Made by a program: the position numbers and the translations under genes. The notes below the pieces were generated by a model. The model did no database searches. It saw only the letters and a program-made list of their open reading frames with translations, and was not told the DNA's origin. DNA of 64,000 nucleotides, taken from NCBI RefSeq assembly GCF_000312385.1, contig NZ_HE997627.1, positions 808,066 through 872,065 on the forward strand. Direction: 5' to 3'. This document shows, piece by piece, positions 43,337 through 52,122 of this stretch. Numbering within the stretch: the stretch's first letter is position 1; each line of letters begins with the position of its first letter. The stretch is from Tsukamurella sp. 1534 (lineage in GTDB: Bacteria; Actinomycetota; Actinomycetes; Mycobacteriales; Mycobacteriaceae).

Positions 43337-45922
43337 GTGATCAAGGATCCAGACAAGTTCTATAACATCTTCGCAACGTGGGCGATGCAGAACGGTGGCC
43401 CGCGAAACGCCGCTGATTACTTCCTCGATGCGGGGATGATCGACGACGCGCAGGCCGACGACCTCATCAACAGATTCGAGACCAATCGCGATCGAGTGAG
43501 CACGGGCGGGCCGGTCATCAAGCCTCGGCACGAGGAGACGTGGTACCAGGGCGCACTGGACTCCGACCGCATCTGGGGAGCCTTCAAGGAGAAGCTCATC
43601 AACAAGGGGCGCGAGACACTGATCCCCGACCTCGACGAGTCTTCGAACACCATCGTCGGCCTCACGCCGAACCCGACCGGGGACGCACGTTCCGCCCGGG
43701 GGCTCGTCGTCGGATTCATTCAGAGCGGCAAGACGACCAACTTCACCGCCGTGGCAGCCAAGTTGGCAGATCGCAGATATCGCATGGTCATCGTGTTGGC
43801 GGGCATCCACAACGCACTGCGGCGACAGACTCAGGCCAGACTGAACAATGACCTCGCGAGCGACCCTGAGCGTTGGTTCGTCGTCACCGGTGAAGAAGGC
43901 GATTTCGACCTGACGCGCCTATCCACGGGGACGTCACACAAGCATGACGCCACCGCCTATCTGACCAGCCAGGACAAGACCACTCTGCTTGTAGTCAAGA
44001 AGAACGCGGCAGTCCTACGCAAACTCCTGCTCTGGCTCAACAAGCCCTCGGCTAAGAACGCACTGCGGACTGCCCCCGTGCTGGTGATCGACGACGAAGC
44101 AGACCAGGCATCCGTCGAAACCGGAACTATCAATCCTCTCATCCGCGACCTGTTGGCATTGTTTCCTCGAGGGACGTACATCGGCTACACCGCGACCCCA
44201 TTCGCGAACGTCTTCATCAACCCCGCCGACTCTGATGACCTTTACCCTCGCGACTTCATCTATCCGCTACCACAACCCGATGGATACTTCGGACCGGAGA
44301 CCTTGTTCGGACGCGAATCCACCGACTTGGACAACGACGGCGACTCCGGAAAGGACATGATCCGACTGATCCCGGACGCCGACGAATTTAAACTCCGCCC
44401 CATGAACAAGAAAGAGGCCGACGGATTCGTCCCAGTTGTGACCGCAGAACTGCGAGCCGCAATTCATTGGTTCCTCCTCGCCACGACTGCGCGATGGGTT
44501 CGCGGCGACGCGTCGGACAGCTCGATGCTCATCCACACTTCATTCCAGACCCAAATCCATCACTCGTACACGGGCGTCGTCGAGTCGGTCCTGCGGAAGA
44601 CACGATCAGGCATCGTACATAAAGACCCGGAAGTGGTAGCCGCGCTCGCGGAACTCTGGGCGGATGAGACGGCCCGTGTCGATGCCTGCGACTGGGGGCG
44701 GCAATCGGAGACCTTCGACGAACTGTTGACGCAAATCGTCGGTGTCATCGACGACACCAGGGTGATCATGGACAACTACTTGAGCGACGAACGACTTGCA
44801 TATCACCCCGACCAGACGAATACAATCATCGCGATCGGCGGAAACACCCTGTCCCGCGGCATCACGCTCGAAGGTCTGGTCTCGAGCGTGTTTTTGCGTC
44901 CGACCAACACATACGATTCGTTGCTGCAGATGGGCCGCTGGTTCGGCTTCCGGCCCGGTTACGAGGACCTCCCCCGGATCTGGACCACGAACGCCCTGCG
45001 AGATGCCTTCCGCCACTTATCGCTAGTCGAATACGAGATGCGCCAGGACATGGCCGCCTACGAGATCCAAGGCATCACCCCGATGGAGGCGGCCGTCCGG
45101 ATCAGGACTCATCCATCACTTCGGGTGACGGCCAAGATGGGCGCGGCGCAACCGTCACAGATCTCGTTCGGCGGCGCTCGCCTCCAGACTCGGTACTTCC
45201 TCCGTCGCGACCGCGAATGGCTGGACAACAACTGGGCAGCCGGCGAGCAACTCGTTGCGTACGCGAAGCGCTTCATCAACGTCGAACCCCTCGACAACGG
45301 CGTACTTCTCAGGAACGTCAACGTCGCCAGCGTTCGTTCGTTCCTGGGCACGTACTCCGTGGTACCGAAGCAGGCGGACATGGACCTCCCGATGATTCTG
45401 GAGTACGTCCGCCAACAGAACGAACTGGACGAACCGCGACTGACGAAGTGGAACATCGCCGTGGTGGGCGGCTCAGGGCCCGAGGTGACCCTCGCAGGCG
45501 AATCCGTGAAGAGAGCGAATCGTGCGCCCTACGCCGACTCCGGCGATCTCGCGGACATCAAGACCCTGATGAGCAAGGCCGACCTCGTCGTCGATGTTCC
45601 CAGCGTCTCGCTCAAAGAAGCCCGTGACATGACGGAAGCAGCCCTCAAGGTCAAGAGGATTCAGGACGAGGAGACCCAAGACAAGGGCCTGATCGTTCTG
45701 TATCCGATCGATGAGAACAGCGTCCCGAAGACAGCATCCAGCGAGGAAGTCCGCGGCCCGATGGATGCCGTCGCGCCTGTCCTCGGTCTAGCCATCGTCT
45801 TCCCCAAGACCACGTACTCGGCGAGCGAGCGCGACGCTGTGCAGTCGACTCACCTCGCTGTCGAACTCTCGCAGCACGCCGAAGTCGTGGACACGTCCGA
45901 CGAGATGTACGGAGTGGAATGA
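43337..45922 (+). CDS. Z1-domain superfamily-2 helicase-like ATPase
   Basis: An 861-residue protein with a full set of SF2-type motifs: Walker A FIQSGKTTNFTAV (near 127), DDEADQAS (near 250), YIGYTATPFANVF (near 281), NTLSRGITLEGLVSS (near 500) and QMGRWFGFRPGY (near 531). The C-terminal 300 residues carry the Z1 region. In the predicted MORC-type restriction systems this is the DNA-translocating or remodelling motor. I use GTG 43337 (VIKDPDKFYNIFATWAM): the upstream frame is open but of different composition and overlaps gnd. First gene of the plus-strand operon; its TGA overlaps the next ATG. Confidence 0.88.
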   Translation: MIKDPDKFYNIFATWAMQNGGPRNAADYFLDAGMIDDAQADDLINRFETNRDRVSTGGPVIKPRHEETWYQGALDSDRIWGAFKEKLINKGRETLIPDLDESSNTIVGLTPNPTGDARSARGLVVGFIQSGKTTNFTAVAAKLADRRYRMVIVLAGIHNALRRQTQARLNNDLASDPERWFVVTGEEGDFDLTRLSTGTSHKHDATAYLTSQDKTTLLVVKKNAAVLRKLLLWLNKPSAKNALRTAPVLVIDDEADQASVETGTINPLIRDLLALFPRGTYIGYTATPFANVFINPADSDDLYPRDFIYPLPQPDGYFGPETLFGRESTDLDNDGDSGKDMIRLIPDADEFKLRPMNKKEADGFVPVVTAELRAAIHWFLLATTARWVRGDASDSSMLIHTSFQTQIHHSYTGVVESVLRKTRSGIVHKDPEVVAALAELWADETARVDACDWGRQSETFDELLTQIVGVIDDTRVIMDNYLSDERLAYHPDQTNTIIAIGGNTLSRGITLEGLVSSVFLRPTNTYDSLLQMGRWFGFRPGYEDLPRIWTTNALRDAFRHLSLVEYEMRQDMAAYEIQGITPMEAAVRIRTHPSLRVTAKMGAAQPSQISFGGARLQTRYFLRRDREWLDNNWAAGEQLVAYAKRFINVEPLDNGVLLRNVNVASVRSFLGTYSVVPKQADMDLPMILEYVRQQNELDEPRLTKWNIAVVGGSGPEVTLAGESVKRANRAPYADSGDLADIKTLMSKADLVVDVPSVSLKEARDMTEAALKVKRIQDEETQDKGLIVLYPIDENSVPKTASSEEVRGPMDAVAPVLGLAIVFPKTTYSASERDAVQSTHLAVELSQHAEVVDTSDEMYGVE

Positions 45923-46911
45923 TGCCGACGGGCAATGATTTGCCGTCGATCTGGGCGGAGATCGAATCGCACCCCACCCATGCGGACGGCGAGTGGAGGT
46001 TTCAGCAGATCGACCCGCTGGAGGACGGCCGACGACTCACACTGGCGATCGATGACCAAGGGCAACATCATCTGCTCGTCCCGAAAGCGCCTGGGAGCGT
46101 GCCCACCAATACACGAAGTCCGCTTGCAGTTTCCGTGCGGGACTTCAGTTTTGGTCATGATTCGCTCGAGCACGTGTCCGGCCACTATTTGGATATCCAC
46201 TGTCGCATCGACGCACTGAACGCACAATTCGACAAGGTTATCTCCGACGTCGTCGATGTCGTGCAAGGTTCCTCAACCCCTGCCGTCTCCGCGGTCGCCA
46301 CCGTGGGGGCATGGCGGAGACTGTTCGCGATCCTCGCCGATGGCCATACCCTGTCCTACCCCGAGAAGATCGCGGTCTTCGGGGAACTCACCGTTCTGCA
46401 GGAACTGATGGAACACGATGGAGGGTTCGAGGTCGCGTCATGGACCGGCCCTGACCACGCTGCCCATGACTTCGAACTCTCCGAGCAGTCAATCGAGGTG
46501 AAGTCCATCGGAGAGGACTCAACGACGGTCACCATCCACGGCCTCGACCAGCTCGACTCCGTGAACGACAAGCCGCTCTACCTGGTCGTACGAACGATCA
46601 TAGAGAGCGCATCGGGTCGAACGATATCCGAAGTCCTCGGCGAAATCCTCTGCGCCAGCGTCGATCCCAACGGAATTCGACATGCCGCCGCAAAACTCGG
46701 GGTGTCCGACACCGACGCTGACCCGACCCGTTTCGAAGTCCAGACCACCATGATTGCCGAGGTGATAGGCGACTTTCCTCGCATCATCAAAGCCACAGTC
46801 GCACCCCACGTCTCGGAGTCCATCCGCCGTATCAGCTACGAGTTGGACCTCCGATCACTGTCGCCGTTCCTTCGCCCAACCAGAATCGATCGATTGGAGT
46901 CGGACACTTGA
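45919..46911 (+). CDS. PD-(D/E)XK-motif protein (DUF4420-like), predicted restriction endonuclease
   Basis: A 330-residue protein. A catalytic-looking core lies in the middle: an early Glu in AVFGELTVLQELM (near 153), an Asp in HAAHDFELS (near 182) and E-V-K in SIEVKSIGED (near 194), the spacing of a PD-(D/E)XK nuclease. This resembles the PD-(D/E)XK family (DUF4420) found beside Z1 proteins. The start ATGATG at 45919 overlaps the Z1 stop by 4 bp with GGAGTGG as ribosome-binding site. Presumably cleaves unmethylated DNA under control of the two ATPases; activity is inferred. Confidence 0.82.
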   Translation: MMPTGNDLPSIWAEIESHPTHADGEWRFQQIDPLEDGRRLTLAIDDQGQHHLLVPKAPGSVPTNTRSPLAVSVRDFSFGHDSLEHVSGHYLDIHCRIDALNAQFDKVISDVVDVVQGSSTPAVSAVATVGAWRRLFAILADGHTLSYPEKIAVFGELTVLQELMEHDGGFEVASWTGPDHAAHDFELSEQSIEVKSIGEDSTTVTIHGLDQLDSVNDKPLYLVVRTIIESASGRTISEVLGEILCASVDPNGIRHAAAKLGVSDTDADPTRFEVQTTMIAEVIGDFPRIIKATVAPHVSESIRRISYELDLRSLSPFLRPTRIDRLESDT

Positions 46912-48761
46912 ACGACATCCGATGGTGGTCACAGCCCTTCCCGCCAGAGGGAGGTCAGACCGCAGAGGGAATCAAACGTCAACTCGGTCGCCCACACCTA
47001 CCCGAGTACGCCGTCCTGGTGAGGGAAGCCGCTCAGAACAGCTGGGATGCGCGACTGACCGATCGCATCAGCTTCGGAGTCGACATACGCCGGCTCGGAA
47101 ACTCAGCGGTCGCGTGGAGGTCGAGGCTCGGCGACAGCAGCCGATCAAGCGAGGAACGGGGGCGACTGTCGCGATTGGACTCCGCTTCGTGGATCCTCAC
47201 GATTTCCGACAGAGGGACAACCGGCCTGGGTGGCCCTGTCCGCTCAGACGAGAATGATCCCCATGGCCGAACAGCGAATTTCGTTCAGTTCATCCGGAAC
47301 GTCGGCGAACCACGGGACAAGCGACTCGGCGGCGGAACCTACGGGTTCGGAAAGGGGATCTTCTACCGGACCAGTGCGGCCGGCGCGATACTCGTTGACA
47401 CGCTCAACAACGACGCTGACTCCGCCTCACGACGGTTGATGGGAGCAGCGTTAGGTGGGATCGAGGTGGACCCGAGCGGCCGCAGGCTTACCGGCCGACA
47501 TTGGTGGGGTGAGATCAACGATGGAATTCCCGACCCACTGACGGGAGATCTCGCCGCCTCCGTCTCGCGCGAGCTCGGCCTACCAGGTTTCGACGACGGG
47601 GTCACCGGGACGGACGTCGCAGTCATCCTGCCGAATCTCGATCTCGACGACACGGGCGGCGATGTCAAGACCCTAGCTGAGCGGCTCCGCGCCTACATGT
47701 ACTGGTACTTGTGGCCGAAAATGGGGTCAGAGAGGCGTTCTCGCAACATCGACTTCACCGTCAGTGTCGACGGTGAACAATTCCCTTTCACATCACTTCA
47801 GTCTCTGCCTGTGCTCTCAGACTTCGCAACCGCCCTTGACGGCGTCTACCTCCGTTCAGGAAGCGACTTCGAGATGCAGACCCACAAGAAGACGCTGGGT
47901 CGGCTGGGCCACCTCTCGATCGAAGCAACGATGCCCGAGATGTTCGACGTCGCGACGCCCTTATGGAAGACATTGAGCGGCGATTCAGCACCGATAGCTC
48001 CACCGTATCGGCACATTGCACGAATGCGACAGACGGAGCTCATCGTTGACTATCTCGCCGGTGACCCGATGCCCACGTCGAATGTCGGCTACGTCGGTGC
48101 CTTCGTCGCCTCGGAGAACACGGACGAATACTTCGCTCAGGCCGAACCGCCGACCCACGACGCCTGGGAGATCGGGACTCTCGTCGCTCCAGGTAAGGGG
48201 ATCGTTCAGAGGGCACGTCTGTGGATCCTGGAACAGTGCAAGCTTCAGGTCGAAGCGCGTGCGGGTTCACGTTCGAAGGCTGTCGAGGGTCTGGGCCGAC
48301 TGTCGAGCTCGCTCGGAGCACTCGTTCAGAATGCGACCGGCACCAGAGCTTCCATCGACGACCGCGGACACCGATCCTCCACCGAGACCGGGGGGTCCGG
48401 GTCGAGAAGTTCCAGGCGAGTCGAGCCCGACACCGATTCGCATGTGGTCGTGGACGCTGGAGTCGCCTACGTCGAGTGCTCGGTGATCGTTGCTCCGCGC
48501 GAGACGTTCGATTTCGCGTTGCAGGCCGAGATCGCTGTGATACTCGCAGGCGGTAGACGCGAGAAGCCCGGAGACGCACCGACTCGAACGGCGACACCGA
48601 CAATTCTGTTCTGGTATGCGGGCGATGACACCGCGATGCGTGTCGAAGGTAATTACGTGAAGCCCGAGGACTTGCGCGTCGGAAAATGGACGGTCCGCGC
48701 TACAGCGATCGACGATGTCGCGGTCCGCCTGTCCGTATCGGAGGTCGAGCCCCGTGTCTAA
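46908..48761 (+). CDS. GHKL ATPase (Hsp90/MutL/MORC-like), restriction-system component
   Basis: A 617-residue protein whose N-terminal 250 residues form a GHKL ATPase: N-box VREAAQNSWDAR (near 38-48), G1 box ISDRGTTGL (near 97) and lid/G2 box GGGTYGFGKG (near 140). The middle has a transducer-like beta region and the C-terminal 120 residues are beta-rich after a Ser/Arg linker. Such ATPases act as ATP-gated clamps in MutL, Hsp90 and MORC. Starts with TTG 46908 overlapping the previous stop (TTGA), with GGAG at 46896 well placed. Translationally coupled on both sides. Confidence 0.85.
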   Translation: MNDIRWWSQPFPPEGGQTAEGIKRQLGRPHLPEYAVLVREAAQNSWDARLTDRISFGVDIRRLGNSAVAWRSRLGDSSRSSEERGRLSRLDSASWILTISDRGTTGLGGPVRSDENDPHGRTANFVQFIRNVGEPRDKRLGGGTYGFGKGIFYRTSAAGAILVDTLNNDADSASRRLMGAALGGIEVDPSGRRLTGRHWWGEINDGIPDPLTGDLAASVSRELGLPGFDDGVTGTDVAVILPNLDLDDTGGDVKTLAERLRAYMYWYLWPKMGSERRSRNIDFTVSVDGEQFPFTSLQSLPVLSDFATALDGVYLRSGSDFEMQTHKKTLGRLGHLSIEATMPEMFDVATPLWKTLSGDSAPIAPPYRHIARMRQTELIVDYLAGDPMPTSNVGYVGAFVASENTDEYFAQAEPPTHDAWEIGTLVAPGKGIVQRARLWILEQCKLQVEARAGSRSKAVEGLGRLSSSLGALVQNATGTRASIDDRGHRSSTETGGSGSRSSRRVEPDTDSHVVVDAGVAYVECSVIVAPRETFDFALQAEIAVILAGGRREKPGDAPTRTATPTILFWYAGDDTAMRVEGNYVKPEDLRVGKWTVRATAIDDVAVRLSVSEVEPRV

Positions 48762-49647
48762 GACCTTCACGCCGCCTTACATGACACCGAACCCGACTGC
48801 TGTCGAGATGCTTCCCTGGTCTCTTGAACGACATGGTGACTCGACTCCGCTGACCTCACCGTTGGAGGGTTGGGTGTCAGGTACGGACCTCGCTCTGTCT
48901 CGTGGGGTCCACGTCGATATCGACGCAGTGCGAGAACGCTGCATGCTCGCGTCTGACACCAGACTCGGGCTGACAGTGAGCTGGATGAGCGACGCTTCCA
49001 AGATCCGACGACACGTGTTCAAGAAGGTGATCATCGAACCTCGCAACGAGATAACGGCCCGCCTACCCGGTACCGAGATCGGCGGAACCGTCCATATCAC
49101 GACTGCATTGGTGTTGCTCGACGACAACGAAGACGCTCTTCCTGGGGCGCCACGTCATCGCGGCTCGATCCTCGCGCGCGATTCCGTTGCCACGACTCTT
49201 GAAGGCGACGGCTCGATGTTCCCGATGGCGGTGGTTGATTTCGCTGGGAAGGTCTACGACAACGATGCATCCTGGCACGTCGAAACGACCACGGCGCTGG
49301 ATGCAAACTTCAGCTCAACCTTCCAGGTGATGATCAATGAACGTGACGTCCACCTGATCAGAGCGATCGAGACCGAGAAGCCGACCAGAGAGCAGCAGGC
49401 GCTACTGGATGAGCTCAGTGCCGGTGTCATGCAGACGGTCATCGAGCTTGCCTACGCCCTGAAATCACGAGGCGAGCTGACAACGGACGATTACGCCGAC
49501 GGGACCGTTGGCGACGTCCTCCGCGGCATCCTCATTCAGACCGGCGACATGAACCTGGCTGATATGAGTGATCCATCGTCCCTGTCGATCCGCAGATCGA
49601 CGTTCCAGGGTGTCGCGCGACGCATCTCGGCTGGAAGGATGTTCTGA
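48754..49647 (+). CDS. Unidentified protein of the defence operon (gene 4)
   Basis: A 297-residue protein I do not recognise. It begins at GTG 48754, overlapping the GHKL stop by 8 bp (the longer ATG at 48715 would overlap by 47 bp). The N-terminal 180 residues look beta-rich (TRLGLTVSWMSDASKIRRHVFKKVIIEP, GTEIGGTVHITTALVLLDD), and a helical segment with EKPTREQQALLDELSAGVMQTVIELAYAL follows. No signal peptide, TM helix or catalytic motif is seen. Tight coupling to the ATPase gene suggests a partner or DNA-contact subunit. Confidence 0.75.
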   Translation: MSKTFTPPYMTPNPTAVEMLPWSLERHGDSTPLTSPLEGWVSGTDLALSRGVHVDIDAVRERCMLASDTRLGLTVSWMSDASKIRRHVFKKVIIEPRNEITARLPGTEIGGTVHITTALVLLDDNEDALPGAPRHRGSILARDSVATTLEGDGSMFPMAVVDFAGKVYDNDASWHVETTTALDANFSSTFQVMINERDVHLIRAIETEKPTREQQALLDELSAGVMQTVIELAYALKSRGELTTDDYADGTVGDVLRGILIQTGDMNLADMSDPSSLSIRRSTFQGVARRISAGRMF

Positions 49648-49648
49648 A

Positions 49649-50422
49649 GTGGATGGTCCGTTGATCTGGCCCCGCATGGACCGATCGAAGTCGGTGCCGG
49701 CGATGGCCGAGATTTCAGATACCAGCGGCCCCAAGGTCGATCTCGACACTTCACAGTTCTCGTTCAGCAGCGTGGGTACGAGAGCGAACCGCCGTGATAT
49801 CAACGCCCTGCGCGACGGCGTCGTCGACATCGCCAACCAGTTCGGTTTCAATCGCAGACGCGGGTTCGACCAGGAGGGAGACCCCGGCGATGACTCCCGT
49901 GCCCGATTCGATCTCCAAGTGCTGAGCGCTCTACCTGTGTTGATGCCGATGAACTGGTCAGAGGCAGGGTCGCGCGATGTGTGGTCCTGGTGCGCTCTCG
50001 CACTGCTTCCTGACGTGACCCATTGGCGCTGGCGGTGGGTTGGAAAGCGGGGAACCTGGAACACAGAGCGTTGGATCGGGTCGGACCTCACGCGGCATTC
50101 TTGGGCAAGGCAGTGGTGGCGCGCCGTTCAGTTCGAACCGAACCCAACCGTACTCGACTCGCTGATGGAGTCAGACTTCAACCAGCTCACAGAACGCGCC
50201 ACAACGATCGGGGCGAATCCGGTCCTCGTGTCCGCGTTCGCCGCACACTACCTAGAAGCCACAAAGACTTCACAGATCGACCGGCGACATCTCATTCGCG
50301 ACGCAGCTCAGAGACTACTTCGAGAGATGGCATTCGTCGACGATTCAGTCATGAGCGGTCGCGAGATCGAAGACTGGGTACTTAGGATCATCGAAACCTC
50401 AACCTCGAGCCTTCAGCACTGA
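49649..50422 (+). CDS. Unidentified Trp-rich protein of the defence operon (gene 5; possibly DUF6339-like)
   Basis: A 257-residue protein starting GTG 49649 (VDGPLIWPRMDRSKSVP), one base after the previous stop region. A Trp-rich stretch stands out (MNWSEAGSRDVWSWCALALL, then DVTHWRWRWVGKRGTWNTERWIG), followed by a helical C-terminus (RRHLIRDAAQRLLREM). It may belong to DUF6339, which I recall beside Z1 proteins, but I am not sure. No enzyme motif is visible. Its 3' end overlaps the convergent vsr gene by 10 bp. Confidence 0.75.
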   Translation: MDGPLIWPRMDRSKSVPAMAEISDTSGPKVDLDTSQFSFSSVGTRANRRDINALRDGVVDIANQFGFNRRRGFDQEGDPGDDSRARFDLQVLSALPVLMPMNWSEAGSRDVWSWCALALLPDVTHWRWRWVGKRGTWNTERWIGSDLTRHSWARQWWRAVQFEPNPTVLDSLMESDFNQLTERATTIGANPVLVSAFAAHYLEATKTSQIDRRHLIRDAAQRLLREMAFVDDSVMSGREIEDWVLRIIETSTSSLQH

Positions 50423-50865
50423 AGTTCAGTCGTAGGCCGTCGGACCGCTGCATAGACACGTGCGGCACCTGCAGAAACGTTCTCATGTTCCCACACCCGC
50501 ACGACGGTCCACCCTTCATCGGCTAAGCGGCGGTCGGTCTCGCGGTCGCGTCGACGATTCACCTCAACCTTCTCCTGCCAGAAGGCCGAGTTTGTCTTGC
50601 TCACCGTATGGTGCTCAGGACAACCATGCCAGAAGCAGCCGTCGAGAAATACCGCCACCTTCTGGCGAGGGAACACGAGATCCGCCCGCCGTCGAAGGCC
50701 GGCAATGGGAGCCTTGTCTACGCGGTATCGAAGGCCGAGTCCGTGAACCGCGCGCCGGAGGGCCAGCTCAGGTCGCGTGTCTCGACTCTTGTTCGCCTGC
50801 ATCGAGCGCCGCACTCCCGGGGACGACGCCCAGGACGTCTGATGCTTCCGAGGCACGTCATTCAC
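50413..50865 (-). CDS. vsr: Very-short-patch mismatch endonuclease Vsr
   Basis: A 150-residue Vsr. The core MQANKSRDTRPELALRRAVHGLGLRYRV, the catalytic region RRADLVFPRQKVAVFLDGCFWHGCPEH and the C-terminal EKVEVNRRRDRETDRRLADEGWTVVRVWEHE are complete, including the structural Cys/His residues. It nicks 5' of T in T:G mismatches arising from deamination of 5-methylcytosine. Start GTG 50865, 20 bp behind the methyltransferase. Its presence supports the methyltransferase making 5mC. In some systems Vsr-like enzymes also act in restriction. Confidence 0.93.
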   Translation of the reverse strand: MNDVPRKHQTSWASSPGVRRSMQANKSRDTRPELALRRAVHGLGLRYRVDKAPIAGLRRRADLVFPRQKVAVFLDGCFWHGCPEHHTVSKTNSAFWQEKVEVNRRRDRETDRRLADEGWTVVRVWEHENVSAGAARVYAAVRRPTTELQC

Positions 50866-50885
50866 TGTCTACGCAGACCGACTCG

Positions 50886-51995
50886 TCACGCAAGTGCGGC
50901 CTGGAACCTTCCCTGGTTCGTCTGATCTGTCCCGGTCCGCTCGTCCCACCGCAGGTTCACACAAGACAGAGCATCATCACGGCGTGCCGCACTCCAACCG
51001 AATGCCGCCGCCAAGACGTGCACTGCCAATGCCGGCGGAACAGCGTTACCGATCTGCTGCGAAACGTCTAGGCCTCGCCAGGGGAAGTCGCGGGGGAACG
51101 TCTGCAGTCTGCCGGCCTCATCATCGCTGAACCGTCTCTCGTTCCCATCTGCCCACTGGACACGATTGCGCGACACTTTGCCAGTCACGGTGAACGCAGG
51201 TGCCGTCGAGAATCGACGACCACGCGCAGTCGAAACCCCTCCCGATCCATAGTTCGAAATGACCTCGAAGGCGCCTAATTCTGGCAACGCGTCCCCCATC
51301 GACCTCACATTCGTGTTCAGCTCCGGTCGCCGAGGGTCGAATCGGTCGTGGGTCGCCTCCGGCAGACGGACTGCACAGTCCGGTACTCCGTGACGAGCCA
51401 CCAGGGCCGCTCGTCGCCTCGTCTGAGGCACGCCATACTCCTCCGTGTATAGAACATCACACTTCACTCCGTAGCCGTGGTCACGCAGAACGTCGGCCAT
51501 GGCCTTCCACACAGGGAGTACCGCCGGCACCTGCTCCAGAACGATCGCCTGGAAGGGTGCTCGATAACCGACTCGCTTCAGAGCCCAGAGCAACGGCTGA
51601 AGGACCAGCCCCGTGCGCTCATCGTCGACATCCGCCAGCAAAGTCTTGACCTCGCCGTATCGATGTCGACCAAGCAACTCAACCAAACGCAACACCAGGT
51701 CGAGCTGCCGACGGCCTGCTCCGTTTCCCGCAACGGTGAACGTCTGGCACGGCGGTCCTCCCGCCAATACGTTGTAGTCGAGGTATTCCAAGGGATCGAC
51801 CTCACGAACGTCGCTCTGCCGATACCTCAGTCCCGCCGCCTCGCGCGTCGCGCACGCCGATTCGTCCAGCTCGATGCCAATTGACTCGACCCCGAGCCAC
51901 GTTGCGGCAACGTCGAGCCCTCCAGGCCCAGCGAAGAGGTCCACAATCCTCGGCGACTCCATTGGCGCCAAGACGCCAGAACGATTGTCGGACAT
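50886..51995 (-). CDS. DNA (cytosine-5) methyltransferase
   Basis: A 369-residue C5-methyltransferase. Motif I DLFAGPGGLDVAATWLG (near 19), catalytic motif IV GGPPCQTFTVAG (Cys near 83), motif VI as LEQVPAV (near 153), motif VIII VPQTRRRAALVA, a target-recognition region (about 215-300) and motif IX/X RLQTFPRDF and QQIGNAVPP are present. Motif VI is EQV rather than the usual ENV. Target sequence unknown. ATG 51995. It should protect host DNA from the nuclease of the plus-strand operon. Confidence 0.93.
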   Translation of the reverse strand: MSDNRSGVLAPMESPRIVDLFAGPGGLDVAATWLGVESIGIELDESACATREAAGLRYRQSDVREVDPLEYLDYNVLAGGPPCQTFTVAGNGAGRRQLDLVLRLVELLGRHRYGEVKTLLADVDDERTGLVLQPLLWALKRVGYRAPFQAIVLEQVPAVLPVWKAMADVLRDHGYGVKCDVLYTEEYGVPQTRRRAALVARHGVPDCAVRLPEATHDRFDPRRPELNTNVRSMGDALPELGAFEVISNYGSGGVSTARGRRFSTAPAFTVTGKVSRNRVQWADGNERRFSDDEAGRLQTFPRDFPWRGLDVSQQIGNAVPPALAVHVLAAAFGWSAARRDDALSCVNLRWDERTGTDQTNQGRFQAALA

Positions 51996-52122
51996 GAATC
52001 ACCACTCTATTCGTCTCTCGCGACCACACGGTGCAGGCGCGCCGGCGCCACCCACCCGTCGCTCTCAGCGGTCGAAACGATAGCCGACCCAACCGACAAG
52101 ATCGATCGAACGTTCGGGATGC

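Larger units (their letters stand above)
43337..51995. other. Defence island: predicted Z1 / GHKL-ATPase restriction-modification system
   Basis: Seven genes, five on the plus strand in a fully overlapping operon and two (vsr, methyltransferase) on the minus strand, converging at 50413-50422. Base composition is visibly less GC-rich than either side, third codon positions are relaxed, and one gene starts with TTG. It lies between smc and gnd, that is, inside the interval between smc and ftsY, which are adjacent in M. tuberculosis. No integrase, tRNA or flanking direct repeat was found. The combination of Z1 ATPase, PD-(D/E)XK protein, GHKL ATPase, methyltransferase and Vsr matches the predicted MutL/MORC-ATPase restriction systems described from genome comparison. 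Confidence 0.8.
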
